Shown: positions 22,433 to 31,951, numbered from the stretch's first letter. The stretch: DNA of 64,000 nt from Actinomyces sp. AC-20-1 (GCF_023369555.1 NZ_JACJVC010000003.1:1-64000); one strand, 5' to 3'. Numbers and translations are program-made. Notes: a model not told the origin generated them from the sequence alone.

Positions 22433-22738
22433 TCACTTAGCCACGTCGCCAAAGATGTCGATGGTCCCCTCACGCAGCGTGACGATCGCGCGCTTGGTGG
22501 CCTTCGTCCTGCCCAGGCCGGTACGGGTCCGGCGGGTCTTGCCGGGACGGTTCTGGGTGTTCACGGACTCGACCTTGACACCGAAGATGGCCTCGACGGC
22601 CTGCTTGATCTCGGTCTTGTTCGAGCCCGGCGCGACGAGGAACGTGTACTGGCCACGGTCCATGCAGGCGTAGGACTTCTCGGAGACGACCGGCGCGACG
22701 ATGACGTCGCGGGGGTTCTTGCTCTTCTCGAGGCTCAC
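22433..22738 (-). CDS. rplW: 50S ribosomal protein L23
   Basis: A 101-residue L23 at the tunnel exit, the docking site for trigger factor and signal recognition particle. It contains [39 protein letters not shown] and the basic loop [20 protein letters not shown]. It begins with GTG, overlapping the rplD stop by four bases (GTGA). Confidence 0.96.
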   Translation of the reverse strand: MSLEKSKNPRDVIVAPVVSEKSYACMDRGQYTFLVAPGSNKTEIKQAVEAIFGVKVESVNTQNRPGKTRRTRTGLGRTKATKRAIVTLREGTIDIFGDVAK

Positions 22739-23379
22739 TTGGACTCCTCCTCGCCCTTGCCGAGGAAGGTGTCCAGGGCGGCGGCAGTGAAGACGATGTC
22801 GTCGTTGACGAGCACGTCGTAGGTGTTGAGCTGGTCGGCCCAGGTCACGAGGACGTCGGGCAGGTTGCGCAGGCTCAGGACGGACAGGGTGTCCGTGCGC
22901 TCCACGACCACGAGGGCCTTGCGGTCCGTGAGGTTGCGCAGGCCGGCGAGGGCGCCCTTGGTGGAGGGGGTCTCGGAGGCCAGGAACTCGGTGATGACGT
23001 GGACGCGGCCGTTGCGGGCGCGGTCGGACAGGGCGCTGCGCAGGGCGGCGGCCTTCATCTTCTTGGGAGTGCGCTGGGAGTAGTCGCGCGGCTGCGGGCC
23101 GTGCACGACGCCACCGCCGACGAACTGCGGGGCGCGGGTCGAGCCCTGGCGGGCGCGGCCGGTGCCCTTCTGGCGGTAGGGCTTGCGGCCACCGCCGCGG
23201 ACGGCGCCGCGGTTCTTGGTGGCGTGGGTGCCCTGGCGCGCAGCGGCGAGCTGGGCGACGACGACCTGGTGCATGAGCGGGATGTTGAGCTCGGCGTCGA
23301 AGATCTCGGCGGGCAGCTCGGCGGTGCCGGTCTTCTTGCCCTTCGAGTCGACGATGTCGACGGAGAGAACGTCAGCCAT
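22735..23379 (-). CDS. rplD: 50S ribosomal protein L4
   Basis: A 214-residue L4, whose loop lines the exit tunnel. The loop region has [20 protein letters not shown] and [19 protein letters not shown]. In enteric bacteria L4 also represses the S10 operon. Whether that occurs here is unknown, though a long leader precedes rpsJ. It is four bases downstream of rplC. Confidence 0.96.
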   Translation of the reverse strand: MADVLSVDIVDSKGKKTGTAELPAEIFDAELNIPLMHQVVVAQLAAARQGTHATKNRGAVRGGGRKPYRQKGTGRARQGSTRAPQFVGGGVVHGPQPRDYSQRTPKKMKAAALRSALSDRARNGRVHVITEFLASETPSTKGALAGLRNLTDRKALVVVERTDTLSVLSLRNLPDVLVTWADQLNTYDVLVNDDIVFTAAALDTFLGKGEEESK

Positions 23380-23383
23380 GGTG

Positions 23384-24052
23384 TCAGGCTCCCTTCACCG
23401 CGGTGCGGACGACGACGACCGAGCCCTTGGGGCCCGGGATGGCGCCGTTGACGAGCAGGAAGCCCTTGTCGGCGTCCACGCCGCGAACCTTGAGGTTCTG
23501 GACGGTGGTGGTCTCGTTGCCCATGCGTCCGGCCATGCGCAGACCCTTGAAGATGCGACCCGGGGTGGCGCAGGCGCCGACGGAGCCGGGCTTGCGGTGG
23601 TTGCGGTGCGCACCGTGCGAGGCGGAGACGCCCTTGAAGCCGTGGCGCTTCATGACACCCGCGAAGCCCTTGCCCTTGGAGGTGCCCTGGACGTCCACGA
23701 GCTGGCCGACCTCGAAGAGGTCGGCGGTGAGCTCCTGGCCGGGGGTGAACTCGGAGGCGAGGGAGGTGCGGACCTCGGCGACGTGGCGGCGCGGGGCGAC
23801 GCCCGCCTTGGCGAAGTGGCCCTGCAGGGGCCTGGTGACCTTGCGCTCGTCGATCTCGCCGAAGGCGAGCTGGACGGCCTCGTAGCCATCGGTCTCGACG
23901 TTGCGGACCTGGGTCACGACGTTGGTGTCGACGCGGACGACGGTGACGGGGCGCATGACGCCGTTCTCGTCCCAGATCTGCGTCATGCCGAGCTTGGTGC
24001 CGAGCAGCGCCTTGGCAGGCGCGGCCGGAGCCGGCGGGTTAAGCGTAGTCAT
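23384..24052 (-). CDS. rplC: 50S ribosomal protein L3
   Basis: A 222-residue L3, an assembly initiator whose loop reaches the peptidyl transferase centre. [39 protein letters not shown] and [20 protein letters not shown] are conserved family segments. It begins [15 protein letters not shown], a short leader not conserved in the family. rpsJ lies 11 bases upstream. Confidence 0.97.
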   Translation of the reverse strand: MTTLNPPAPAAPAKALLGTKLGMTQIWDENGVMRPVTVVRVDTNVVTQVRNVETDGYEAVQLAFGEIDERKVTRPLQGHFAKAGVAPRRHVAEVRTSLASEFTPGQELTADLFEVGQLVDVQGTSKGKGFAGVMKRHGFKGVSASHGAHRNHRKPGSVGACATPGRIFKGLRMAGRMGNETTTVQNLKVRGVDADKGFLLVNGAIPGPKGSVVVVRTAVKGA

Positions 24053-24063
24053 GGCTTCAGTCC

Positions 24064-24372
24064 TCAGAGCTTGATCTCGATGTTGACGTCCGCGGGCAGG
24101 TCGAGTCGCATGAGCGAGTCGACGGCCTTGGGGGTCGGGTCGATGATGTCGATCAGCCGCTTGTGCGTGCGCATCTCGAAGTGCTCACGGCTGTCCTTGT
24201 ACTTGTGGGGCGACCGGATGACGCAGAACACGTTCTTCTCGGTCGGCAGCGGCACCGGGCCCACGACCGTCGCACCTGCGCGGGTCACGACGTCGACGAT
24301 CTTGCGCGCCGAGCTGTCGATGACCTCGTGGTCGTAGGACTTGAGCCGGATGCGGATCTTCTGTCCCGCCAT
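24064..24372 (-). CDS. rpsJ: 30S ribosomal protein S10 (NusE)
   Basis: A 102-residue S10 that also works as NusE in antitermination and transcription-translation coupling. [40 protein letters not shown] and [17 protein letters not shown] identify it. It is the first gene of the S10 operon. Its promoter lies right at the end of srtC, followed by a leader of about 195 bases. Confidence 0.97.
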   Translation of the reverse strand: MAGQKIRIRLKSYDHEVIDSSARKIVDVVTRAGATVVGPVPLPTEKNVFCVIRSPHKYKDSREHFEMRTHKRLIDIIDPTPKAVDSLMRLDLPADVNIEIKL

Positions 24373-24567
24373 GGCGCCTAACCTCTCTTGCTTTCGGTGA
24401 CCGGTCCACGCGCTCGGGCGTGTCGCTCACGCGACCTGCTCACACGCAACTCGCTGTTGAGGATGAGGGACCGGTCTGGACACACGGAAACCCGGTGGGT
24501 ACCGGGTCCGTCAGACTGGTTCCCGGGTCGACCCCGGGAGGTGGTCGGCGCGCTCTCGCGCACCGGC
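24373..24567 (-). promoter_or_regulatory. 5-prime leader of the S10 operon
   Basis: About 195 bases without a convincing gene. Inverted repeats include CCCGGG (24522-24527) with CCCGGG (24533-24538) and CCCGGT (24491-24496) with ACCGGG (24501-24506). Before the rpsJ start stands AAGAGAGG. A long structured leader would suit ribosomal-protein feedback, and the hairpins could also stop read-through from the pilus operon. Confidence 0.4.
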
Positions 24568-24573
24568 CAGGCA

Positions 24574-24602
24574 ACGCTATCAGCGCTGCGACTCGTGCGG
24601 GA
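24574..24602 (-). promoter_or_regulatory. Promoter of the S10 operon, overlapping the 3-prime end of srtC
   Basis: On the minus strand -10 TAGCGT (24574-24579) lies directly after the srtC stop. A weak -35 TCCCGC (24597-24602) lies inside the srtC coding region, 17 bases away. No separate terminator stands between srtC and this promoter. Confidence 0.45.
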
Positions 24603-25632
24603 AGCCGAGGGGGCGCTCCACTCCTGTGAGACCGCCCACCCGGTCCACGTGCTCGGGCGTGTCGCCCGGGCCGGTGGTGCGGGGCGGGGCGCCGTCGTCT
24701 CCCTTCTCCCCCGCGGCACCCGTCCGCCCCGGGCGGCCCGCGCACCGACGGCGGGGCGGGCGGCCGGCGTGCCAGATGTACAGGGCCACCATGGCCAGGC
24801 CGACGGCGAGCCGCACGGCCCACCAGGGGAAGCCGGGCACGTCGGGGGCGGCCCCGGCGGCGGCGACGTCTTGGGCGGGTGTGGGCAGGATGCGCTCACC
24901 GGTGACGAGGATGCGGTGGCTGTTGATGCCCAGCGGGGTGCAGGTGACGAGGGTGACGAGGTCCTTGCCCTCGACGGGGCGCAGGGCCTCGGTCTCGTCG
25001 GGCTCGACGACCTTCGTGCCGGTGACGCGGTAGGTGAGGACCTCACCGAGGACCTCGAGGGTGAAGGTGTCACCCACCTCGACCCGGTCGAGGTGGGTGA
25101 ACATCGTCGCGCTGGCCAGGCCGCGGTGGCCGGTGATGACGGAGCGCGTGCCCTCGCCGCCGACGGGCAGGGAGGTGCCCTGCAGGTGGCCGAGGCCGGA
25201 CAGGAGGGTGGCGTCGGAGGTGCCGTGGTAGACGGGCAGGTCGAGGTCGATGGCGGGGATCCTCAGACGCGCCATGAGGCCGCTGCCGTTGGCATCGAGG
25301 AGGGCGTTGTAGTCGAGGCTCGTGCCGGCGCTCGTGCCGTCTCCTGTGGGAATGTTGGTGCCCGCCTCGAGGACGGCGCCGGAGGCGAGGGCGTCGTTGT
25401 AGGCGCGGGCCTGGGCGAGCTGGGTGGGGGCGTCGGGGCTGGCGTCCTCGACGGCGCTGGCGTAGGAGACGACGACCTGGGACTGGTTGTACTGGCTGAG
25501 CCAGGCGGCGGCGGCGGGATAGGTGAGCAGGAGCATCCCGGCAGTGGCGAGCGCGGCGGGGACGAGCGAGAGCAGGTTGAGGCGCCAGCGGCTCCGGCGG
25601 GCTCGCGCATGGCGGATGCGGTGGGTGCGCAC
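24580..25632 (-). CDS. srtC: Class C (pilin-specific) sortase
   Basis: A 350-residue membrane transpeptidase. The start is a GTG at 25632 with AGGAG six bases upstream; the frame continues upstream without homology. There is one membrane segment near residues 20-45 and another near 285-305, the usual class C topology. The active site shows His169 (ITGHR), Cys231 in TLVTCTPLG and Arg240 in NSHRILVTG. It would cut LPxTG after Thr and join pilin subunits through a Lys side chain. It is the last gene of the tip / shaft / sortase operon, after a hairpin that probably lowers its expression. The classic lid motif was not identified. A low-complexity charged tail follows the last membrane segment. 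Confidence 0.93.
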   Translation of the reverse strand: MRTHRIRHARARRSRWRLNLLSLVPAALATAGMLLLTYPAAAAWLSQYNQSQVVVSYASAVEDASPDAPTQLAQARAYNDALASGAVLEAGTNIPTGDGTSAGTSLDYNALLDANGSGLMARLRIPAIDLDLPVYHGTSDATLLSGLGHLQGTSLPVGGEGTRSVITGHRGLASATMFTHLDRVEVGDTFTLEVLGEVLTYRVTGTKVVEPDETEALRPVEGKDLVTLVTCTPLGINSHRILVTGERILPTPAQDVAAAGAAPDVPGFPWWAVRLAVGLAMVALYIWHAGRPPRRRCAGRPGRTGAAGEKGDDGAPPRTTGPGDTPEHVDRVGGLTGVERPLGFPHESQR

Positions 25633-25689
25633 GTGGGGCTCCTGTCGGGGGTGGCTGGAGTGCCAGCGTAGGCGAGTGGCCGGGTGCGC

Positions 25690-25723
25690 GTCGGCGGGGG
25701 AGGCCGAGACCTCCCCCGCCGAC
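25690..25723 (-). terminator. Hairpin between shaft pilin gene and srtC
   Basis: A perfect 14-bp stem, GTCGGCGGGGGAGG (25690-25703) with CCTCCCCCGCCGAC (25710-25723), and a six-base loop. It starts 28 bases past the pilin stop. It probably acts as a partial terminator, giving much pilin and little sortase from one promoter. Confidence 0.65.
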
Positions 25724-25750
25724 GTCCCGGTGCTCCGGGAGGGGCAGTCG

Positions 25751-27196
25751 TCAGTCCTCGGAGCGACGACGGTTGCGGATGACGAGCACGGAGCCGCCCG
25801 CGACGAGGACGAGGGCCGCTCCCCCGGCCACCATGAGCACCTGGCCTGCAGCACCGGTGACAGGCAGGTTCGGAACCTTCTGCTTGGTGTTGTCGATGTC
25901 GTAGGCCTTAGTGAGGTCAGCCGTGGTGGTCTGGTTGTCCGTGAACTCGAAGGTGCGCACCTGTTCGTCAAGGACGTAGCCGGCAGGTGCCTGGGTCTCG
26001 ACGAGGACGTACTTGCCGGGCACACGGAGCTGGTCAAGGCTGGCGGTGCCGTCGTCGCCGGTCGTCAGGGTGCCGATCGCCACGCAGTCCTTGGTCGCGT
26101 CGCCGTTGGTGTTGTCGCAGACCTTGAAGGTGGCGCCCCTGAGGACGTTGGCGTTGTCCTTGTCCTTCTTCGTGACGGTGACCTTGCCGAGGTAGTCCTT
26201 AACCGTCGCCGTGCCAACCTCGTTCGTCGTCTCGTTGATGTAGGTCTTGACCTCATTGGTGTACTCACCGACCTGTCCGACCGTCGTGTACTCGGCGACG
26301 ACGGCGCCGCCGGAGGTGAGCTTGGTCAGGTCCGTGACAGTGATCGTGAGGACCTTCGTCGCGGTGTCAAGGGCGACCGTGTAGTCAGTGTCCTTCACCA
26401 GGGCGGCCCCATCAACCTTGAGGACCAGGCTGTCCACGGTGCCACTCGTGTCACCGGCTGCGGACAGGTCGTCCTTGAGCACGAAGTGGGTCAGCGGGCT
26501 AGCGGTGTCGTAGGTAGGGATGGCCTGCGTGACGGTCCATGTGAGGACACCGTCGGCGATGTTCTTGGTGTCCACCGTCTTGGTCGGTCCGGTGGAGACG
26601 ACATTCTTGGGGTAGACATGGGCGGTGCTGCTCCAGCTGCCGTTGTCCTTGATGGGCAGGACGACGAAGAAGGGCTTCGCCTTCGTGACGATGTTGTTGT
26701 CGCCGGTGTCCGCGCCCTCGGCGACGACGTAGAGGCCCGGGTGCAGCCCGGTGAAGGCGGCGATGCCGGTGGCACCTGTCGTGGCTTCCGTTCCGGATCC
26801 GAGCGCGTGGTCCGCTCCGTCGATGGTGACCTTCGTGGGACTGGTCGCGTTGTCGAGAACAGGCTCAACGGGGGCGGAGCCGGAGATCTTCTGGACCACG
26901 TCCCAGCCGGCGTTGCCGCTCACAAGGTCGACGTCGGTGACCTTGTAGAGGGTGAAGGTCACGCCGGCCAGCGGCTCGGCCCCCTGGGGAACGGTCGTCT
27001 CGGTGCCGTCGCTCGGCGTGAGTGTGCCACCGGGGTTGGAGTACTTGTGGACGTTGATGACACCGTCACTGAAGTCAGTGATGTTGCCGGGGACGGCGGC
27101 CGCGGTGCTGGCGAGGCCGAGGCCGGTGAGGCTCAGGGCGAGCACGCCTGCGGCGGCGACCAGGCGACTCCTCAAAGTGCGCTTGGGTGTTGTCAT
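25751..27196 (-). CDS. Shaft pilin of a sortase-assembled pilus (FimA/FimP-like)
   Basis: A 481-residue secreted protein. The ATG at 27196 follows AGAGG and gives a signal peptide to about Ala34. The pilin motif VYPKN lies at 194-198; its Lys197 is the likely attachment point for the next subunit. The E-box has Glu400 in YVLVETQAPAGY, used for an internal isopeptide bond. A Cys pair (about 360 and 371) may form a disulphide. The sorting signal LPVTG is at 444-448, followed by a membrane segment and a basic tail. Gene order and motifs match the major fimbrial subunits of Actinomyces. Which of the two known fimbrial types it resembles cannot be decided from motifs alone. Confidence 0.9.
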   Translation of the reverse strand: MTTPKRTLRSRLVAAAGVLALSLTGLGLASTAAAVPGNITDFSDGVINVHKYSNPGGTLTPSDGTETTVPQGAEPLAGVTFTLYKVTDVDLVSGNAGWDVVQKISGSAPVEPVLDNATSPTKVTIDGADHALGSGTEATTGATGIAAFTGLHPGLYVVAEGADTGDNNIVTKAKPFFVVLPIKDNGSWSSTAHVYPKNVVSTGPTKTVDTKNIADGVLTWTVTQAIPTYDTASPLTHFVLKDDLSAAGDTSGTVDSLVLKVDGAALVKDTDYTVALDTATKVLTITVTDLTKLTSGGAVVAEYTTVGQVGEYTNEVKTYINETTNEVGTATVKDYLGKVTVTKKDKDNANVLRGATFKVCDNTNGDATKDCVAIGTLTTGDDGTASLDQLRVPGKYVLVETQAPAGYVLDEQVRTFEFTDNQTTTADLTKAYDIDNTKQKVPNLPVTGAAGQVLMVAGGAALVLVAGGSVLVIRNRRRSED

Positions 27197-27272
27197 GTCG
27201 GGATTCCTCTCATGGCGCGGCGTCCGTCGAGGCGTCGCGTGGGAACGGGTCGGGGGGCGAAAGACAAGGGCG

Positions 27273-27295
27273 AGGCTACCGGGTTGTGTCATGAC
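27273..27295 (-). promoter_or_regulatory. Candidate promoter and operator before the shaft pilin gene
   Basis: On the minus strand -10 TAGCCT (27273-27278) is preceded by GTCATGACACA (27285-27295), an 11-mer that also occurs upstream of the tip gene in the opposite orientation. No good -35 is present, so an activator bound at the 11-mer is conceivable. The gap 27197-27322 holds nothing else. Confidence 0.45.
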
Positions 27296-27322
27296 CGGGC
27301 CACGCTGCGGCCGTGGGGCCGG

Positions 27323-30300
27323 TTACTGCGACGTCGTCTGCTGGCGGCGCCTCCTCATGGCCTCGGCTGCGAGGGCGGCCGCGATCAGCAGACCGCTGCC
27401 CACGAGCAGCATGTCGGTGCCGAGCCCACCGGTGAGCGGCAGGGTCGGGACATCTCGCTTGGTGTTCGTCACCTTCGCCGGCAGGCCGGAGACCGTGCCG
27501 TCCGCGGACACCGTGAAGGTGATGTCGCCGGCCTTGGTGTAGCCGACCGGCGCCTTGGTCTCCGTGAGGGTGTAGGTGCCGATGGGCAGGCCCTCGACAC
27601 CGTAGCTGCCGTTAGAGGAGGGTAGATCGACGCTGGCATCGTTCATTCCGGTGCGGGTGATGGTCCACTCGGCCCCGGTGAGGGGCGCGCCGGACTCATC
27701 GACCTTCTCCCAGGCGATGGGGAATGCCTTGAGCGTGTTGGTGATGGTGCAGGCGACGTCACGTCCCCGCGGCACGGTGACCGTGGTGCCGTTGAGGGCG
27801 ACCTCTCCCCCGGCGCCGTCGGTGTAGGAGCACTGCCAGGTCCCGGCCGCGTAGGCCTCGGCCGGCAGCGCCAGCGTCGCCTGAGCGGACTCGGCGAGAG
27901 TGTAGTCGCCGGCCGCGACCTGCGTCGGCTCGACGGAGCCCGTGCCGTTGAGGGCCGGGGTGCTGCCGGTGGTGGCGGTGAGTGTCCAGTCCTCGGGCAT
28001 CGCCTGCGTGGCCCATGGGTGCACCGAGGCGCTGTTGTCCACCTTCTTGTCCAGGCTCAGCGTCTGCGTGCAGGTGACGGTGTTGGTGAGCGTGTAGCTG
28101 TTGGACTCGGCAGTGAGCGTCACGGTGGCCTCCGGCTTGGCCAGGTCGAGATCGATGACCTGGTCCAGGCCCGTACCACTGAGGCTCGAGCCCGTGAGCT
28201 CGCACCCGGGCATGTCCTTGATCACCGTGGCCTCGGCAATGGTGAGCGTGTCGTCCACGTGATGTCCCGTGCTGGTCTCTCCCCAGGTGGTGTCCGCGTC
28301 GTTGACCTTGAGGGAGGCGGTCATGCCGAGCCCCTCCGGGACGCCACCGATGTACTCCTGGCCGTCGACCATCCACTTCTTGCTCACTGTGACCGTGGCG
28401 ACAGGCGCCGGCTCGCGGTTGATGACGTAGCAGGAGATCTGGTTCTGGGCAGAGACAGGGATCGTGAAGCCACCGTCCGCAGCGTCAGTCACTGAGATAG
28501 GCACCCGTGAGCCGTCGTCGGACAGCTTGTAGCAAGCCGCGTTGGCACCACCCTGCTGGACGAGGCTGTAGCCGGGCTGCTGGGTCTCAGTGAGCGTCAT
28601 CGTGCCGGTGGCGCTTGCCCAGGGGACCTCGAAGCGGAACTCGGTGGCGCCGGTGCCGGTCTGGCTCTCGGCGGCCCCAGTAACGCCGGTCGCGTTGGTG
28701 GTGCCGTCCGCGAAGGTCGCGCCGCCCGCCGTCGTCGCCTCGAAGGTCCAGCCATCGGCGAGGGCCGGGGAGGTGCTGGCGTCATACGTGTAGGGGACGG
28801 TCTGCTTGACAACTGTCACGGTCTGCCGGCATGCGCCCGAGGCGAGCGCCTTGAGCTGCTCGGCCGCCACGGCGTAGTCAGTGGTCTGGAAATAGTCCGA
28901 GCCCGCGCTCTGACCGGAGATGGCCCGGAGGTTGGCCGCCGCCGCGGTGCTGCTCACGCCGCTGCCGACACCGAAGGCGACAACTCTCGCACCCTCGGAC
29001 TTCAGCGCGTTGGCAGAGGCGATGGCCTCCTCCGTGACGTCAAACCGCGTGGTGTTGCCCTGGGCGTACGGTCTGGTTCCATAGAACGTGGGAAGGCCGT
29101 CCGTGATGAACATTACGACGGAGTAGCCCTGGCCCTGCAGCTGTGACAGTCCCCGGTCCCAGTTCGTGCCCTGGGTCAGGTGCGTCCAGCTCGCGATGGA
29201 CTGCTTGACCCTCTGAGCCCCCTCGGGAGTAGAGACCGCAGTGGCGGAAAGGTTGGTCATGCCAGCCGCCGGAGCAACACTCCCGAAGGTGTAGACGCCA
29301 ATGGAGGAGGGCGTGCCGGTCAGCACGTCAACGAAGCTGTTGGCAGCCCTCTTGGCCTGCTCGACATGCTCGGGCCTCACTGAGGAGGACAGGTCCATGA
29401 CAATGGCGACTTTGAGCCCACACTGCTGCGGAAAGGAGGGATTGCCAATGGAGGCCTGCCAGCCACCGGTGGTCGTCGGCAGGCCGCTGCCTGTAAAGCC
29501 ACTGGCACCGCTTCGGTAGGTGCGGCCGCCTTCCAGTCGCGGAGTCGTCATCCGGTACTGCACGCTTTGCACCGGGCTCCAGTCCCCCCGACCTTTGACT
29601 GCGAGGCGCGTGTTGGCGTACCAGCCGGCCGGAACATCGTCCTCGGTGTAGGTGACCGTCATCACCTGGTTCCGATTGGGCTGCCGCGACCCGGTGCTCG
29701 GCACCGTGAAGGCGCAGTCGCCCTCGGCGTCTGAGGTGCAGTAGAAGACCGATCCATTTCCGAGTGTGCCCGTGAGGCGGACCCCCGGGAGCGGCAACTT
29801 CGTGCCGTTCGCAGCACGTGCACCGACAACGCTCACGACGACAACCGATTCCGAATAACCTGCCTGCGGGGCCGCACGCAGTGCGGTAGCCGGCTCCGCC
29901 ACGGCCTCTTTGTCGGCCTCGGCACCGTCCTGCGCTACGGCCTCCTCGCTCTGCGTCACGGTCCAGGTGACGTCACCGACCTCCTCGGCGACCGCGTCTC
30001 CATCGCCGGACGCAGATCCCGGCTCCGCGCCCACCTCGGGCTGCGGCTCAGCAGCACCTCCGATGTCGGCTGTCCCAGGGGCCGGGTCCGTGGCGACCAG
30101 CTCCACAGCAGCCTCCCCGACCACAGCGCCAGCGCCGTCGGACTCGTCCTCACCGAGGGCGAGGGGCGCGGCAGCCAGGGCGAGCCCGCCGGTTCCGAGT
30201 GCAACGGCGAGAGCAACCATAGAAGCCAGGCCGCGGGCGGCACCCGCGCGCCACGGCCGGGAGGCGGCCGCGTGCCGCCTGGTGCCGCTCGTGCTGGGGC

Positions 30301-30331
30301 GCCCGGAGGCGATGGGGTTGAGGTGACTCAT
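27323..30331 (-). CDS. Pilus tip surface protein with von Willebrand factor A domain (FimB/FimQ-like)
   Basis: A 1002-residue cell-surface protein. The ATG at 30331 has GGAGG seven bases upstream and gives a long signal peptide (hydrophobic part about 35-55). An acidic Ala/Glu/Asp-rich stretch follows to about 155. A vWA domain at about 305-470 has an intact metal-ion site: Asp313, Ser315, Ser317, Thr389 and Asp411. Repeated Ig-like / Cna-B-like domains follow to about 950. LPLTG lies at 964-968 with a membrane segment and a basic tail. Such proteins cap sortase pili and bind host or partner-cell ligands. It is the first gene of the pilus operon. The base composition appears less GC-rich than its neighbours, by eye only. 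Confidence 0.88.
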   Translation of the reverse strand: MSHLNPIASGRPSTSGTRRHAAASRPWRAGAARGLASMVALAVALGTGGLALAAAPLALGEDESDGAGAVVGEAAVELVATDPAPGTADIGGAAEPQPEVGAEPGSASGDGDAVAEEVGDVTWTVTQSEEAVAQDGAEADKEAVAEPATALRAAPQAGYSESVVVVSVVGARAANGTKLPLPGVRLTGTLGNGSVFYCTSDAEGDCAFTVPSTGSRQPNRNQVMTVTYTEDDVPAGWYANTRLAVKGRGDWSPVQSVQYRMTTPRLEGGRTYRSGASGFTGSGLPTTTGGWQASIGNPSFPQQCGLKVAIVMDLSSSVRPEHVEQAKRAANSFVDVLTGTPSSIGVYTFGSVAPAAGMTNLSATAVSTPEGAQRVKQSIASWTHLTQGTNWDRGLSQLQGQGYSVVMFITDGLPTFYGTRPYAQGNTTRFDVTEEAIASANALKSEGARVVAFGVGSGVSSTAAAANLRAISGQSAGSDYFQTTDYAVAAEQLKALASGACRQTVTVVKQTVPYTYDASTSPALADGWTFEATTAGGATFADGTTNATGVTGAAESQTGTGATEFRFEVPWASATGTMTLTETQQPGYSLVQQGGANAACYKLSDDGSRVPISVTDAADGGFTIPVSAQNQISCYVINREPAPVATVTVSKKWMVDGQEYIGGVPEGLGMTASLKVNDADTTWGETSTGHHVDDTLTIAEATVIKDMPGCELTGSSLSGTGLDQVIDLDLAKPEATVTLTAESNSYTLTNTVTCTQTLSLDKKVDNSASVHPWATQAMPEDWTLTATTGSTPALNGTGSVEPTQVAAGDYTLAESAQATLALPAEAYAAGTWQCSYTDGAGGEVALNGTTVTVPRGRDVACTITNTLKAFPIAWEKVDESGAPLTGAEWTITRTGMNDASVDLPSSNGSYGVEGLPIGTYTLTETKAPVGYTKAGDITFTVSADGTVSGLPAKVTNTKRDVPTLPLTGGLGTDMLLVGSGLLIAAALAAEAMRRRRQQTTSQ

Positions 30332-30538
30332 GGGGAGACCTCCGGGGAAATGAGGACCGCTCTCCACAGGGGAACGGGCTGACGGGCTCAGTGTCGCAAA
30401 ACAGCCGACATGACACAAATTCATGTCATGACACAGTTCGGACGCAGAGATTACTTAGATACACCGTCCTCATGATGGTGGGCCCCGCACTTCACACCAC
30501 AGGCCACCACGACCTCGCCGGTGACAGCCCTTGGACGC
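30332..30538 (-). promoter_or_regulatory. AT-richer upstream region of the pilus operon with repeated operator-like motif
   Basis: The gap between tuf and the tip gene contains a patch poor in GC at about 30395-30475. On the minus strand TGTGTCATGAC (30425-30435) and TGTGTCATGTC (30407-30417) are repeated 18 bases apart, and TGTCATGACA (30425-30434) is a perfect palindrome. A candidate -10 TAATCT lies at 30448-30453. A transcript from there would place the repeats just past the start, where a repressor could act. No gene was seen in the gap. Confidence 0.5.
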
Positions 30539-30576
30539 GACGATTCCCCGGCTCCTCGCGGAGCCGGGGAATCGTC
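30539..30576 (-). terminator. Terminator after tuf
   Basis: A perfect 17-bp stem, GACGATTCCCCGGCTCC (30539-30555) with GGAGCCGGGGAATCGTC (30560-30576), and a TCGC tetraloop, 38 bases past the tuf stop. It separates the str operon from the pilus operon. Confidence 0.85.
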
Positions 30577-30613
30577 GTCAGTCAGCAGCACTCACACAAG
30601 CGGCTGCGTCAGA

Positions 30614-31804
30614 TCACTTGAGGATCTTGGTGACGCGGCCGGAGCCCACGGTGCGGCCACCCTCACGGATGGCGAAGCCGAGGCCCTCCTCCATGGCGAT
30701 GGGCTGGATGAGCTCGACGGTCATCTCGGTGGTGTCACCGGGCATGACCATCTCGGTGCCCTCGGGGAGGGTGATGACACCGGTGACGTCCGTGGTACGG
30801 AAGTAGAACTGCGGACGGTAGTTCGAGTAGAACGGGTTGTGACGGCCGCCCTCGTCCTTGGTGAGGATGTAAACGTGACCCTCGAAGTCCGTGTGCGGGG
30901 TGATGGAGCCGGGCTTGACGACGACCTGGCCGCGCTCGACGTCCTCACGCTTGGTGCCACGCAGGAGCAGACCGCAGTTCTCGCCGGCCCACGCCTCGTC
31001 CATCTGCTTGTGGAACATCTCGATGCCCGTGACCGTGGTCTTCTGGGCCTCGCGGATACCGAGGATCTCGACCTCGGAGTTGATCGGGAGCTTGCCGCGC
31101 TCGACACGACCGGTGACGACGGTGCCACGACCGGTGATCGTGAAGACGTCCTCAACGGGCATGAGGAAGGGCTTGTCCATGTCGCGCTCGGGGGTCGGGA
31201 TGTACTCGTCGACCGCGTCCATGAGCTCCTTGATCTTCCCGGCCCAGGCGGGGTCGCCCTCGAGGGCCTGGAAGGCGGAGAGGCGGATGACGGGGGCGTT
31301 GTCGCCGTCGTACTCCTGGGAGGAGAGCAGCTCGCGCACCTCCATCTCGACGAGCTCGAGGAGCTCCTCGTCCTCGACCATGTCGCACTTGTTGAGGGCG
31401 ACGAGAAGGGTGGGGACGCCGACCTGACGGGCGAGCAGGACGTGCTCGCGAGTCTGAGCCATCGGGCCGTCCGTGGCGGCGACCACCAGGATGGCACCAT
31501 CCATCTGGGCGGCACCGGTGATCATGTTCTTGATGTAGTCGGCGTGGCCGGGGGCGTCGACGTGCGCGTAGTGACGCTTCTCGGTCTCGTACTCGACGTG
31601 CGCGATGTTGATCGTGATGCCGCGCTGACGCTCCTCAGGAGCCTTGTCGATCTCGTCGAAGGGCGTGAAGGGGTTGAGGTCCGGGTACAGGTCGTGCAGC
31701 GTCTTGGAGATCGCGGCGGTCAGCGTCGTCTTGCCGTGGTCGACGTGACCGATCGTTCCGATGTTGACGTGCGGCTTGGTCCGCTCGAACTTGGCCTTGG
31801 CCAC
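30614..31804 (-). CDS. tuf: Elongation factor Tu
   Basis: A 396-residue GTPase that delivers aminoacyl-tRNA. G1 is [10 protein letters not shown]3 is [15 protein letters not shown] (Ala after Asp, common in actinobacteria) and G4 is NKCDM. Domains 2 and 3 are complete to the C-terminal SGRVTKILK. The start is GTG with AGGAGG upstream. It is the last gene of the str operon but also has a probable own promoter in the 189-base gap after fusA, which would suit the high EF-Tu demand. Confidence 0.98.
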   Translation of the reverse strand: MAKAKFERTKPHVNIGTIGHVDHGKTTLTAAISKTLHDLYPDLNPFTPFDEIDKAPEERQRGITINIAHVEYETEKRHYAHVDAPGHADYIKNMITGAAQMDGAILVVAATDGPMAQTREHVLLARQVGVPTLLVALNKCDMVEDEELLELVEMEVRELLSSQEYDGDNAPVIRLSAFQALEGDPAWAGKIKELMDAVDEYIPTPERDMDKPFLMPVEDVFTITGRGTVVTGRVERGKLPINSEVEILGIREAQKTTVTGIEMFHKQMDEAWAGENCGLLLRGTKREDVERGQVVVKPGSITPHTDFEGHVYILTKDEGGRHNPFYSNYRPQFYFRTTDVTGVITLPEGTEMVMPGDTTEMTVELIQPIAMEEGLGFAIREGGRTVGSGRVTKILK

Positions 31805-31857
31805 TTGTGTCCTCCTGGGACTCGGGGAGTTCTCTTCGTCGTGATTCGACTAGCCAC

Positions 31858-31863
31858 ATGCTA
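31858..31863 (-). promoter_or_regulatory. Candidate -10 for a tuf-specific promoter
   Basis: TAGCAT on the minus strand, about 55 bases before the tuf GTG and after the hairpin that follows fusA. The -35 region is weak. Confidence 0.4.
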
Positions 31864-31951
31864 GCCGTGCCCGAGTCGAGAATCTCTACTGATGGGTTGT
31901 TGGAAAGATTACTGGTTCCGCGGGTCCCGCGCCGGGCGGGCCCGCGGTCCC

